From Deinococcus soli (ex Cha et al. 2016) (GTDB taxonomy: Bacteria > Deinococcota > Deinococci > Deinococcales > Deinococcaceae), in NCBI RefSeq assembly GCF_001007995.1, contig NZ_CP011389.1, forward strand, positions 1,550,001 to 1,614,000: a stretch of 64,000 nucleotides of DNA, in the 5' to 3' direction. Under the pieces are notes generated by a model that did not search any database, was not told the DNA's origin, and was given only the letters and a program-made list of their open reading frames with translations. Made by a program: the position numbers and the translations under genes. Position 1 is the stretch's first letter. Every line of letters begins with the position of its first letter. Below, piece after piece: positions 53,262 through 61,994 of this stretch.

Positions 53262-54569
53262 ATGAGACAGCTAGCAACGCCCGTATATATGTTAATACAA
53301 TCTGTTTTTGTCATAGTTCAATATCAGATTGCAAAACTACACTGGGGTCTGGATGGACTCAATCAAATTATCTTAATTCTATCAGCTGCAATACCTTTTC
53401 AATTTCTCAACATGGGCGTAGGGCATTACATATATTCTATGGCTGGAAGCACAATCGGAACCAAAGTGCAGATTGATGGATTCAAGACTGCATTTTTACT
53501 AAGTTCGATTGGTGCATTTATAGCCGCAATTGCTCTTAAATCATTCAATCCCGGACTAGAAAGTCAATTTGTTACGATTAGCGCGGTATATCTGGTCTCT
53601 ACAAATCTCAATGGATTGCTTTTCTTAATTTATGATGGCAGTGGAAAATCATATTTAAGATCAATAATATCTGGCGCTATATCTCTGATTTTTCTTAGCT
53701 TCGCCATATTTAACAAGAATTCTCCAATCAATCCAATAGTCTGGTTCACACTTTCCAGCGTTTTCATCACTATTATATTATCGAGGCCAATAATCTCAAA
53801 CTGGAAGCAAAGCAACTTTGATCCCTTTGGAATAATTAAAAAGGGAGTTAATTATAATATAATGATGCTCCCAAGCCTAAGTTTTGATTTTATAATAAAA
53901 ATCTCACTAAATTACTTTCACCCAGCACTTCTTCCGTTGTTTGATCTTATCAATAAGCTGTTACAGCAATTAAATTCTCTCATCATTATGCTCAATCAGG
54001 CATTGGCACAAAAAATTAAGAACTCCGACTCAATCTTTATTTCCAAGCTGGCGCTAATTTCAGGAAGTGCCTATTTTATATTCTCGATCGTCATATCTTT
54101 TATTTTACCATTTATAGTGGATTATGTCGGTATAATTGATACATCTAATACATATATTGTATTTTGGATAGTTTTGATTGGATGGATGTTCAATACGATC
54201 TCGTCTCCTTGGTACTTTACAAACATTTTTCAAGGTAAAATCTTGAAGAATACTTTTGGCAACATTGCAATTCTAGTAACACTCATATTATTTGGTGCGA
54301 CTAGCTTGTTCTTCGAAATTCCAGTATACTACTCATGGTCGCTGGCGCTAATTTTGGGGGCATGTGTAACCATCGGATATAAAAATATGATCTACTTATT
54401 TAAGTCTTCACCAATCAGCTGGGCCATCTTATGTTGCATATTCTTAGCTAATCTATTAATAAGACAAAATATATTCTTACTAATTATAAGCAGCGTAATA
54501 ATTATATTCATTTTTTTGAAAACTCTTCAAAGTTCTCAAATTAATAGGGAGGTTCAGATAAATGTATAG
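53262..54569 (+). CDS. Wzx-type polysaccharide flippase
   Basis: The 435-residue protein has 12 or more predicted membrane helices and no soluble domain, as in the MATE/MOP family that flips lipid-linked repeat units. The first helices contain YMLIQSVFVIVQYQIAK; later NYNIMMLPSLSFDFI. No family signature is strong because flippases diverge fast; the call rests on topology and place among capsule genes. Codon use is A/T-rich. It overlaps the next gene by eight bases. Confidence 0.75.
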   Translation: MRQLATPVYMLIQSVFVIVQYQIAKLHWGLDGLNQIILILSAAIPFQFLNMGVGHYIYSMAGSTIGTKVQIDGFKTAFLLSSIGAFIAAIALKSFNPGLESQFVTISAVYLVSTNLNGLLFLIYDGSGKSYLRSIISGAISLIFLSFAIFNKNSPINPIVWFTLSSVFITIILSRPIISNWKQSNFDPFGIIKKGVNYNIMMLPSLSFDFIIKISLNYFHPALLPLFDLINKLLQQLNSLIIMLNQALAQKIKNSDSIFISKLALISGSAYFIFSIVISFILPFIVDYVGIIDTSNTYIVFWIVLIGWMFNTISSPWYFTNIFQGKILKNTFGNIAILVTLILFGATSLFFEIPVYYSWSLALILGACVTIGYKNMIYLFKSSPISWAILCCIFLANLLIRQNIFLLIISSVIIIFIFLKTLQSSQINREVQINV

Positions 54570-55743
54570 TAAGTCAGGCGTAGAAAAATACCTTATCACT
54601 ATTGTCATACCCACCAAAGATAGATACGATACACTGGCAGAATGCCTTAGAACATTCGAAAAATTAGAACATCAGGATATATTTGAGGTTTTAGTCTTTG
54701 ACAGTTCTGTTAACCGATCAAGCTTCGACATAAAAGAGTTCAAAATTAAGAATATAAGATATATTCATGAGAAGGTAAGTGGTTTTTGTGAAACTTTTTC
54801 TAGATCCCTGGATCATGCCACAGGGCACTATGTCACTATCATAGGTGATGACGACGCCGTACTACCAGCATTATTAGACGCAGTGTCGTGGGCTTTTCAA
54901 AATAATGTGGATAGTATTACACCTCTGCTGCGAGCTGGTTACATTTGGCCAGGAGTTACTCGACAGGTTGGCGGAAGTCAAGATGCTGATCGCCTACTTA
55001 TACAAAAATTTACCGGCAGGATCACCAAGGTAGAAGCAAAAAAGGAGTTGGAACGGGTAGTCTCAAATGTGTTCCAAGATTTCGATAAATTGCCGAAAAT
55101 ATACCATGGCGTCGTCAGACTTTCGAAAATGAAAGAGGTAAAGCTTAAATATGGCGACTACTTCATTGGATCAAGCCCTGATATTTCTGCCGCCGTAGCA
55201 CTAGCTGATATTGTCGACTCGCACTTCATTGTTGATTTTCCATTAACCTTGCCAGGCAGTTCACCCAGAAGTGGAGCAGGCACCAGCCTAAGCGGGAAGC
55301 ATATCGGCTCTCTTGAAAATAGTCCATTAGGGCCGTTTTCTAAGATTTGGCCCTTGAATTTCCCCAAAGTATATACAGTTCAAACTATGTGGGCTTTCTC
55401 TGGCACATATGTATTGCTACGAAGCCCTTCGTCAAGTCTGTTCAGGTCTTTTAGCTCAGACAAGCTACTGGCCGCAACACTCATTTATAATCTACCAAGT
55501 GCAATAAAAATTTTGCAACAAGAATTTAAAAGGCAGAAAATTAGTTGGCCCATTCTAGCTTATCACTCCATTGGATATATCTTAAAGAGAGCGAGGCAGC
55601 TTATGAATCGAATTATGCGCAAAGGCAATTATGACCTAGTTGCAGATAAAAAGTATTTAGGTAGCATAGTCAGTGCTCAAGAAATCACCAGTAGGATAAT
55701 CCAAAAAGCAGAACATCCATTCAGGGAGAAGGTGCAGCTATGA
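54562..55743 (+). CDS. Glycosyltransferase family 2-like protein
   Basis: The 393-residue product starts with the GT-A fold sequence ITIVIPTKDRYDTLAECL, a DSSVNRSS loop, and the DxD-like IGDDDAVLP (about 93-101). The C-terminal half is unrelated to known domains and may bind the acceptor. GGGAGG precedes ATG. It overlaps genes on both sides, indicating one operon. Confidence 0.8.
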   Translation: MYSKSGVEKYLITIVIPTKDRYDTLAECLRTFEKLEHQDIFEVLVFDSSVNRSSFDIKEFKIKNIRYIHEKVSGFCETFSRSLDHATGHYVTIIGDDDAVLPALLDAVSWAFQNNVDSITPLLRAGYIWPGVTRQVGGSQDADRLLIQKFTGRITKVEAKKELERVVSNVFQDFDKLPKIYHGVVRLSKMKEVKLKYGDYFIGSSPDISAAVALADIVDSHFIVDFPLTLPGSSPRSGAGTSLSGKHIGSLENSPLGPFSKIWPLNFPKVYTVQTMWAFSGTYVLLRSPSSSLFRSFSSDKLLAATLIYNLPSAIKILQQEFKRQKISWPILAYHSIGYILKRARQLMNRIMRKGNYDLVADKKYLGSIVSAQEITSRIIQKAEHPFREKVQL

Positions 55744-56606
55744 AGGTTTTAATATTTGGGGCAGATGGCATGTTAGGACATCGTCTTCTTATTGATTTAC
55801 ATAATTCAGGCTTAGAAACCGCTGGCACAGTCAGGAAGGATGGCGCATATTCATATAATGGCAAATTTGACATCGAAAAATATCAAATATTCTATGGAAT
55901 AGACGCCACAGATCTAGATTCTATGGAAAGATGCATTTCTAATTTCAAGCCCGACTACATAGTTAATTGCATAGGCTACATAAAACAACGTGGGTTCAAC
56001 GATATTGCCACTATGATATATTTAAATTCAGAGCTTCCTCACCATCTGTCTAAAATCTGCCAAGATCGTAATATTAGATTACTTCTTATTAGCACAGATT
56101 GCGTTTTTTCTGGTGATAAGGGGAATTACAAGGAAGATGACGCGATGGATGCCAGAGATATTTACGGTATCTCTAAATATATTGGCGAAGTGGGTAATTC
56201 AAATGTCCTCACGCTAAGAACCTCAATTATTGGGCATGAAATATTTTCATCAGACAGTCTCTTAGAGTGGTTTTTGAAGCAAAATGGTTCAATTAAAGGC
56301 TTCAAGCGAGCCATATTTTCAGGGATGACCACAAATGAAATGGCTGAAATTATTTATAATATTATACATAATAATAGTTTTCGCGGTGGAGTATATCATG
56401 TTTCATCAAGTCCGATATCAAAATATGATCTCCTAAATAAGATAAAGATACTATATAAAACTTCCACCGAAATACATGGTGACTATGACTTCAAATGCGA
56501 CAGAAGTCTTAATTCGGATAGGTTCAGAAAGGACTTTGACTACAAAGCAAAGAGTTGGGACGATATGCTAACTCAGATGGCAGAAAAGGGAGAAAAATAT
56601 GAATGA
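55740..56606 (+). CDS. RmlD-like SDR sugar-nucleotide reductase
   Basis: The 288-residue protein has the nucleotide loop FGADGMLGHRL (about 6-16), STDCVFSGDKG and the catalytic YGISKYIGEV (Tyr and Lys, about 140). It belongs to the dTDP-4-dehydrorhamnose-reductase family. Placed next to a UDP-GlcNAc 4,6-dehydratase, it probably reduces the 4-keto product, as FnlB/WbjC does, though it lacks the cupin domain of CapF. ATG overlaps the previous stop by four bases. Confidence 0.8.
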   Translation: MKVLIFGADGMLGHRLLIDLHNSGLETAGTVRKDGAYSYNGKFDIEKYQIFYGIDATDLDSMERCISNFKPDYIVNCIGYIKQRGFNDIATMIYLNSELPHHLSKICQDRNIRLLLISTDCVFSGDKGNYKEDDAMDARDIYGISKYIGEVGNSNVLTLRTSIIGHEIFSSDSLLEWFLKQNGSIKGFKRAIFSGMTTNEMAEIIYNIIHNNSFRGGVYHVSSSPISKYDLLNKIKILYKTSTEIHGDYDFKCDRSLNSDRFRKDFDYKAKSWDDMLTQMAEKGEKYE

Positions 56607-57624
56607 TATTCTCAGCTCCAAACGCATCCTGATTACAGGCGGCACAGGCTCCTTTGGCAAAGAAATGATCAGACGCCTTTTAAAAAGTGACTGCGAGGAG
56701 ATCATTGTATTTAGCAGAGATGAATTCAAGCAGGAACTATTACGAGCCGAATTTTCTGGTGAAGCCAGAATTACATATTTTATCGGCGATATACGCGATT
56801 TTAGCTCTATAAAAAGAGCGCTATATGGTGTTAACTACGTTTTCCATGCAGCAGCTTTGAAACAGGTCCCTTCCTGTGAATTTTATCCCTTCGAAGCAGT
56901 CAAAACAAACATTATCGGCAGTCAAAATGTTATAGAAGCTTCAATAGAGAATAAGGTTAGTCGGCTGGTATGCCTGAGTACTGATAAAGCTGTACAACCA
57001 GTGAATGCAATGGGTATGTCCAAAGCCCTTATGGAAAAGCTGGCTCAATCACGTGGCCGCAGCTCCAAAGGAACAATCATATCCTGCGTTCGTTATGGGA
57101 ATGTAATTTACTCCCGCGGTTCGGTAATCCCATTGTTTATTTCTCAGATCAATCAAGGCAAGCCCCTAACGATCACAAATCCGAATATGACTCGCTTCTT
57201 GATGAATCTTAGTGAAGCAACCGATTTGGTAATCGAAGCCTTCGAAAACGCCGAAGGTGGAGATATTTTTATCAAAAAAGCACCTGCTTCTAATATACAT
57301 AATTTGGCAATCGCCATTCAAAGAATTACAAATACCGATACGGGCATTCAGGTGATTGGCGAGCGTCATAGTGAAAAGCTTTATGAGGTATTAGCCAGTA
57401 GTCAAGAATTACAGAGGTCCCAAGATAGAGGTGAATATCTTCGCCTGTCAGCTGATAATCGTAGGCTAGATTATACGAATCAATCCGAAGATAATTTCAC
57501 CGACAATAATATTGACGACTACACTTCACACAATACCAAACAACTAAATCAGGATGAGCTCGAAAAAGTTCTACTTGAGATTCCCGAAATCCAGTCATCA
57601 TTAAGTAAGATGACATCCATTTAA
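56599..57624 (+). CDS. UDP-GlcNAc 4,6-dehydratase (CapE/FnlA/WbjB type)
   Basis: These enzymes make UDP-2-acetamido-2,6-dideoxy-4-keto sugars. The 341-residue SDR has TGGTGSFGKEM (about 13-23), FHAAALKQVPSCE, LSTDKAVQPVNAMGMSK with the M-x3-K pair found in inverting dehydratases, and VRYGNVIYSRGS. The C-terminal tail from about residue 290 is Asn/Asp-rich and longer than usual. GGGAGA precedes ATG. Confidence 0.87.
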   Translation: MNDILSSKRILITGGTGSFGKEMIRRLLKSDCEEIIVFSRDEFKQELLRAEFSGEARITYFIGDIRDFSSIKRALYGVNYVFHAAALKQVPSCEFYPFEAVKTNIIGSQNVIEASIENKVSRLVCLSTDKAVQPVNAMGMSKALMEKLAQSRGRSSKGTIISCVRYGNVIYSRGSVIPLFISQINQGKPLTITNPNMTRFLMNLSEATDLVIEAFENAEGGDIFIKKAPASNIHNLAIAIQRITNTDTGIQVIGERHSEKLYEVLASSQELQRSQDRGEYLRLSADNRRLDYTNQSEDNFTDNNIDDYTSHNTKQLNQDELEKVLLEIPEIQSSLSKMTSI

Positions 57625-57630
57625 TATTGT

Positions 57631-58443
57631 ATGCTCTCCCAAAGTCAATATGTCGACGTCTCAGTAATTATTCCAACCTATTTTTCTAGCAATAGCTTAA
57701 AGCGCGCATTGCATTCAGTGGCCTTCCAAACTTTACCAGTAGCAGAAATAATAATAATCGACGACTCAGGAGACTCCAGCGAAGTAATTAAAATAAAAAA
57801 TATTCTTAAAGAATTTACCTATCCACGAGAGAGGGTTAAATTTTACTTCAATAGTAAAAATATGGGTCCATCGTATACCAGGAATAGAGGCATCGAAGAA
57901 TCTACCAGCAAGTATATTGCATTCTTGGATTCAGATGATATCTGGCATCCTGCAAAGATAGAAATCCAATACTCAATTATGGAAGAATTGAGATCGAAGT
58001 TATCCGGACATCAATTCAATCATACTTCTAATGGAAAATTCGATGGTGTCTCGAAAAGCATCAAGACTCGAGTTATTAAACGCAAAGAACTACTACTTCG
58101 TAATCCCTTCTCCACTCCCACGGTTATGGCAATTCGAGAAAACTTCACTAAATTTCCAGAAAATATTAGGTTTGGCGAGGATTATTTCTGCTGGATCGCG
58201 AATTATTCTCCCGGAGATTTTATATTGATAAAATCTACTCTTGCAGGTGGATTTAAAGCCTCTTACGGAGCATCTGGCCTCAGTCAAGATATCTCAGTTA
58301 TGTCTCAAGGAGTAAAAGCAGCATTCTTATTGCTTCTCAGAAGAGGTCATATTAGTAGATTTGAATATTTCATTGCATTGACTATTGAAACGATGAAATA
58401 TCTAAACCGGAAGACAGTCATTCTCTTGAGGAAGCTCAGATAA
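57631..58443 (+). CDS. Glycosyltransferase family 2
   Basis: The 270-residue protein is a GT-A enzyme: VSVIIPTYFSSNSLKRAL, IIIDDSGDSS, NMGPSYTRNRGIE and the metal-binding LDSDDIW (about 103-109). FGEDYFCW in the second half matches the ED motif near the catalytic base. No ribosome site is seen before ATG. The acceptor is unknown. Confidence 0.88.
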   Translation: MLSQSQYVDVSVIIPTYFSSNSLKRALHSVAFQTLPVAEIIIIDDSGDSSEVIKIKNILKEFTYPRERVKFYFNSKNMGPSYTRNRGIEESTSKYIAFLDSDDIWHPAKIEIQYSIMEELRSKLSGHQFNHTSNGKFDGVSKSIKTRVIKRKELLLRNPFSTPTVMAIRENFTKFPENIRFGEDYFCWIANYSPGDFILIKSTLAGGFKASYGASGLSQDISVMSQGVKAAFLLLLRRGHISRFEYFIALTIETMKYLNRKTVILLRKLR

Positions 58444-58517
58444 TAATAAATGCAAAGGAGCACTAAAAATAAACTGCTCATGAGTATTAGGCAGACTTAT
58501 ATACAGACCTAGGAGAC

Positions 58518-59564
58518 ATGATAAGAGTGACAATCGGGACACGTGGCGCGCTATCATCAAAAATAAATATTCAAGGGCTACGAAATAGATCATATGCCCC
58601 AGTATTTTATCTTATGAGTATGGTAATGTTCGCTATATATGGATATATCATAGCCTATCGTGATCCATCTGTAGGTACAGATACTAGAGCATATATGAGT
58701 CTTTACTTAACGCATAAGCTTAGGCCTGATCTTTTGCAGCAATATGAAGCCGGCTTCGTTGCATTTTTGAAAATGGTCAGTGTATATTCGAATGATCCTC
58801 GTGTGTTCATCGCATCAATCAGCCTTTTGATTAACACATTATTTTGTATTTCAGGGATACTCATATTCAGAAACTCATCAGTAATCTTATACACAACTTT
58901 ACTTCTAGCAAGCCCGTTTTATTTTAGCCTAAACACGAACGGCCTTCGTCAGGGGATAGCTCTTGGAATTTGCTTCTTATTTGCGGGCATTTTTTTTAAT
59001 GTAAGAAGAATTTTTCTGACCGCGCCAGCAATTCTACCAATCATCGCATCTTTTCATCTCCCTATGATAATATCCTATATAGGATTTCTATTTAAATTAA
59101 GAAAAGAAGTAATTATATTTATTTGGCTGATGTCAATTATTATTGGTATTTTTAGCTCATCTTTCAGTTCAACCTTGAGCAGCATATTTGATGCGACCAA
59201 GTATAATGCCTATCTAGAAGGCGACCAAAGCAACTTTAGAACCGGTTTACGCATAGATTTTATCATATTTAGCGCTTTGCCAATACTGTCTTACCTCATC
59301 ACACCAAGATCCAGCTTAGCAGATTTTAAAAAAGCGCATTTCTTCATGACTGCATATATAGTTATTAATTCAATAGGGATGCTTATCAATTTTATGCCCT
59401 TCTATAGCAGAATACTGCTTGCGTCGTGGGCTATTACACCGATCATATATGCACTGTCCCTAAAATCGATAAAAGGAAAAGGTAAATTATCGTTTCTCAG
59501 AAAACTTTCAATCTGGTCTGTTATTTTTGCGACCAATATCCTTGGGCTGATAACACTAATTTAA
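58518..59564 (+). CDS. EpsG-family polysaccharide polymerase (Wzy-like)
   Basis: The 348-residue membrane protein has about nine helices. The family's signs are YRDPSVGTDTRAYMSLY after the first helix and SLNTNGLRQGIALG later. EpsG/Wzy proteins link repeat units outside the membrane. AGGAG is very close to ATG 58518, so GTG 58527 is an alternative start. The 74-base gap before it holds nothing else. Confidence 0.8.
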   Translation: MIRVTIGTRGALSSKINIQGLRNRSYAPVFYLMSMVMFAIYGYIIAYRDPSVGTDTRAYMSLYLTHKLRPDLLQQYEAGFVAFLKMVSVYSNDPRVFIASISLLINTLFCISGILIFRNSSVILYTTLLLASPFYFSLNTNGLRQGIALGICFLFAGIFFNVRRIFLTAPAILPIIASFHLPMIISYIGFLFKLRKEVIIFIWLMSIIIGIFSSSFSSTLSSIFDATKYNAYLEGDQSNFRTGLRIDFIIFSALPILSYLITPRSSLADFKKAHFFMTAYIVINSIGMLINFMPFYSRILLASWAITPIIYALSLKSIKGKGKLSFLRKLSIWSVIFATNILGLITLI

Positions 59565-59574
59565 AGGAGATAAT

Positions 59575-60696
59575 ATGAAAAAAGGAAATATTTTAACTGT
59601 TACAACAATTTCTCGAACAAATGAAGCTTTTTTAGCGGATGTTAATCATTCTTTAAAAGACTTCAATCACTTTGCTGCCGCATCAGATATAGTTAGCTCA
59701 AAGGTATCGGCTAAGTATACAAAGGTATTTGATTTACCAATACAGCGTGGATTTAAATCTCTTCTCAATTATAGGAAATTTCAAGACATATTGTTAAGCA
59801 AGATTATAGAATATAATATTGATATCGTCCATGTACATACACCTGTAGCAGCTTTTATGGTGCGATTCGCCCTCAAGGACAAATGGATTAAGGAAAGACT
59901 TAAAATAAAGCTAGTCTATACCGCACATGGTTTCCATTTTTTTCCAGGTAATTCATTAGTCAAAAATCTAATATACGGCATTGCCGAATACATAGCCGGC
60001 AAGTGGACTGACAAATTAATTGTTATCAACAGAACTGACGAGGAATCTGCACGGAAGTACAAAATAGTTGAGCCGGACAATATTATTTTTATGCCCGGCA
60101 TTGGTATAGATCTAAAAAAATACTCTGATATCGAGGACAAAGCTACAATCAAATACACACCGTATTTCTTAATGGTCGCCGAGTTTATCCCTCGAAAACG
60201 CCATCGAGACGTTCTAAATGCACTGGCAAAGTGTCAAACGGGATTTAATTTATACTTGGCTGGAGATGGAATTCTTGAAAATGAGATAAAACAGCTTGCT
60301 ATTAATTTAAAGATTCAGGATAGAGTTATTTTTCTCGGCCACCGTTCCGATATTCCGGATTTGATGAAGAATAGCTTGGCAGTTATTTTAGCAAGTAGCC
60401 AAGAAGGACTTCCACGCAGTCTTCTTGAAGCCATGGCTTTAGGAACCCTTCCCATTGCATCTAGAATACGAGGCAACGTCGATCTATTAGAAGACCAAAG
60501 CGGTGTGCTGTTTGATGTCGGGAATATTGAACAATTAACAGAAATAATGGATCAAGTCTTTAGTCAACCAGATAATTACACAATGATCAAGGCAAATGCC
60601 AAATCAAAAATCAAAGAATATAGCCTGGAACGTATTTCCGAGCTACATAATGAACTATATGCAAGTCTTATAAATAAATTAAATAAAGATATCTGA
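59575..60696 (+). CDS. Glycosyltransferase family 4
   Basis: The 373-residue GT-B enzyme has HVHTPVAAFMVRFALK and YTAHGFHFFPG in the first domain. The second domain has AEFIPRKRHRDVLNAL, LAGDGILENEIKQLA, and the ASSQEGLPRSLLEAMALG stretch with the EX7E-like pair. AAGGAGA lies before ATG. It is the last intact gene of the AT-rich block. Confidence 0.9.
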   Translation: MKKGNILTVTTISRTNEAFLADVNHSLKDFNHFAAASDIVSSKVSAKYTKVFDLPIQRGFKSLLNYRKFQDILLSKIIEYNIDIVHVHTPVAAFMVRFALKDKWIKERLKIKLVYTAHGFHFFPGNSLVKNLIYGIAEYIAGKWTDKLIVINRTDEESARKYKIVEPDNIIFMPGIGIDLKKYSDIEDKATIKYTPYFLMVAEFIPRKRHRDVLNALAKCQTGFNLYLAGDGILENEIKQLAINLKIQDRVIFLGHRSDIPDLMKNSLAVILASSQEGLPRSLLEAMALGTLPIASRIRGNVDLLEDQSGVLFDVGNIEQLTEIMDQVFSQPDNYTMIKANAKSKIKEYSLERISELHNELYASLINKLNKDI

Positions 60697-60777
60697 ATTC
60701 TTATTTCAGTGCAAACCCCAGGTCATCAAGAAATTTATTATTTTTAAAAGCTCAAATAGTATTCAATAGGGAGAGTT

Positions 60778-60934
60778 ATGCATAGATACGAAAAAAATGT
60801 TTTAATATTCACATGCTCAGAGGAAACTAAAAGACAGACGAGCATCTCATCTAATGGTGCACGTCTTCTCCAACTGCATGTTTCAATCAGCGAACTTTTA
60901 CCACACAAATCACGAAGCCCAAAGACATACACTA
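60778..60934 (+). pseudogene. 5' fragment of a gene cut by the IS630 element
   Basis: A frame of 52 residues starts at ATG with GGGAGAG upstream and runs to the IS. Removing the IS and one TA joins it in frame with the glycosyltransferase-sugar transferase gene, giving 572 residues. The N-terminal part does not resemble a usual GT4 start, so an older change before the insertion is possible. Confidence 0.6.
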
Positions 60935-61978
60935 TTGATAACGATGTAAATACGAGCTGGTATGCTGGAGGTGTGGCCGAATGGCATCCATCCAAATACT
61001 CCCGGGCGCAGCTGGAGGAACGTCGACTGGCGGCGACCCCCTGGCTTCAAGGGGGCCAGCATTCACAGCAGGCGATTGCCGATCACTTCGGCGTGTCCGT
61101 ACACACCGTCAGTAACTGGAAGAAACGTCTGAAGCGCACCGGCAGTCTCCAGGCAACGGTGACGACAGGACGCCCCTCGCGACTCACCGCCGCCCAGCTT
61201 GAACAGGTCCGCACCCTCCTGCGGGAGGGTGCGCTGCACCATGGCTTCCCTGACCCGACCTGGAGCACCAGACGAGTCGCAGACCTGATCGGGCGGCACT
61301 TCGACGTGTGGTACCACCCCGATCACGTCCGGAGAATGCTTCGGCAGCTGGGGTTTACGCCCCAGATGCCGGATGGACGGGCAGCAGAACGCAATGAACT
61401 CCGGATCGCGTCCTGGAAAGAACAGGTGGCTCCGGAGTTGGGAAAAAAAGGTCGCGCAGGGCGCCACCCTGGTGTACCTGGATGAGGTTGGCTTCTCGCT
61501 GAAAGGCGTGCGAAGACGAACGTGGTCGACCAGGGGCGTGACGCCCCTGGTCATACTCCCGGCCAACTGGGAAAAACTCTCGACGATCGGGGCGATCACT
61601 TCGGACGGTCGATTCTTCCAGCACACGAAGCCTGGGGCGATCCGGAGTGGGGACGTCACCCGGTTCTTCCAGCATCTGTTGCGCCATGTGCAGGGGAAGA
61701 TCGTGGTGGTGCTGGACAACGCGGGCATTCACCGAGCGAAGGCAACCCAGGCGTTCGTGGAGCGCCACGAACGCCTGTCGCTGGTGTTTTTGCCGCCGTA
61801 CGCTCCGGAATTGAATCCGATCGAGCTGGTGTGGGCGTACGTGAAGCGGAATGTGCTGGGGAACTTCTGTGCCCGCTCAGTGGGCATGCTGAAAGCGAAG
61901 CTGACGACGGCTTGGCAACGGGTTCGGTACATCGACCTGCCTCAGCATTTGATGGACTCAAACTTATGCCGTTATCAA
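60935..61978 (+). mobile_element. IS630-family insertion sequence, 1044 bases
   Basis: The ends are imperfect inverted repeats: TTGATAACG followed by related sequence on the left, and its complement ending CGTTATCAA on the right (16 of 22 bases match). TA flanks both ends (60933-60934 and 61979-61980), the target duplication of this family. It holds two overlapping transposase frames with a run of seven A at the junction. Confidence 0.9.
60973..61485 (+). CDS. IS630 transposase, first frame (DNA-binding part)
   Basis: It encodes the helix-turn-helix half of the transposase: SQQAIADHFGVSVHTVSNWKKR and a second HTH region (RRVADLIGRHFDVWYHPDHV). GTG 60973 follows GGAG and is the probable start. 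The frame leaves the transposase sense after ELGKKG, where seven A (61442-61448) allow a shift into the second frame. Confidence 0.75.
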   Translation: MAEWHPSKYSRAQLEERRLAATPWLQGGQHSQQAIADHFGVSVHTVSNWKKRLKRTGSLQATVTTGRPSRLTAAQLEQVRTLLREGALHHGFPDPTWSTRRVADLIGRHFDVWYHPDHVRRMLRQLGFTPQMPDGRAAERNELRIASWKEQVAPELGKKGRAGRHPGVPG

Positions 61979-61981
61979 TAA
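61373..61981 (+). CDS. IS630 transposase, second frame (catalytic DDE part)
   Basis: The meaningful part starts near 61442. The three acidic residues are in VYLDEVGF, VVLDNAGIH and NPIELVWAYVK, so the catalytic core is intact. It must be joined to the first frame by a +1 (or -2) shift at the A run. The stop TAA is made of the flanking TA and the next host base, so translation ends in host DNA. Confidence 0.8.
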   Translation: MDGQQNAMNSGSRPGKNRWLRSWEKKVAQGATLVYLDEVGFSLKGVRRRTWSTRGVTPLVILPANWEKLSTIGAITSDGRFFQHTKPGAIRSGDVTRFFQHLLRHVQGKIVVVLDNAGIHRAKATQAFVERHERLSLVFLPPYAPELNPIELVWAYVKRNVLGNFCARSVGMLKAKLTTAWQRVRYIDLPQHLMDSNLCRYQ

Positions 61982-61994
61982 CAGCATCCTGTCG

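Larger units (their letters stand above)
53071..60934. other. AT-rich polysaccharide gene block, probably transferred
   Basis: Composition falls sharply after the Wzz/BY-kinase gene and stays AT-rich through seven complete genes and a gene fragment, until an IS630-type element. Codon use changes to A/T-ending codons. The first 191 bases (53071-53261) are AT-rich and non-coding. Confidence 0.8.

Noticed and set aside
60930..60975. A discoidin-like motif (IDNDVNTSW) in the frame starting at 60778
   Set aside because: It is encoded by the left end of the IS630 element, not by host DNA, so the resemblance is accidental.
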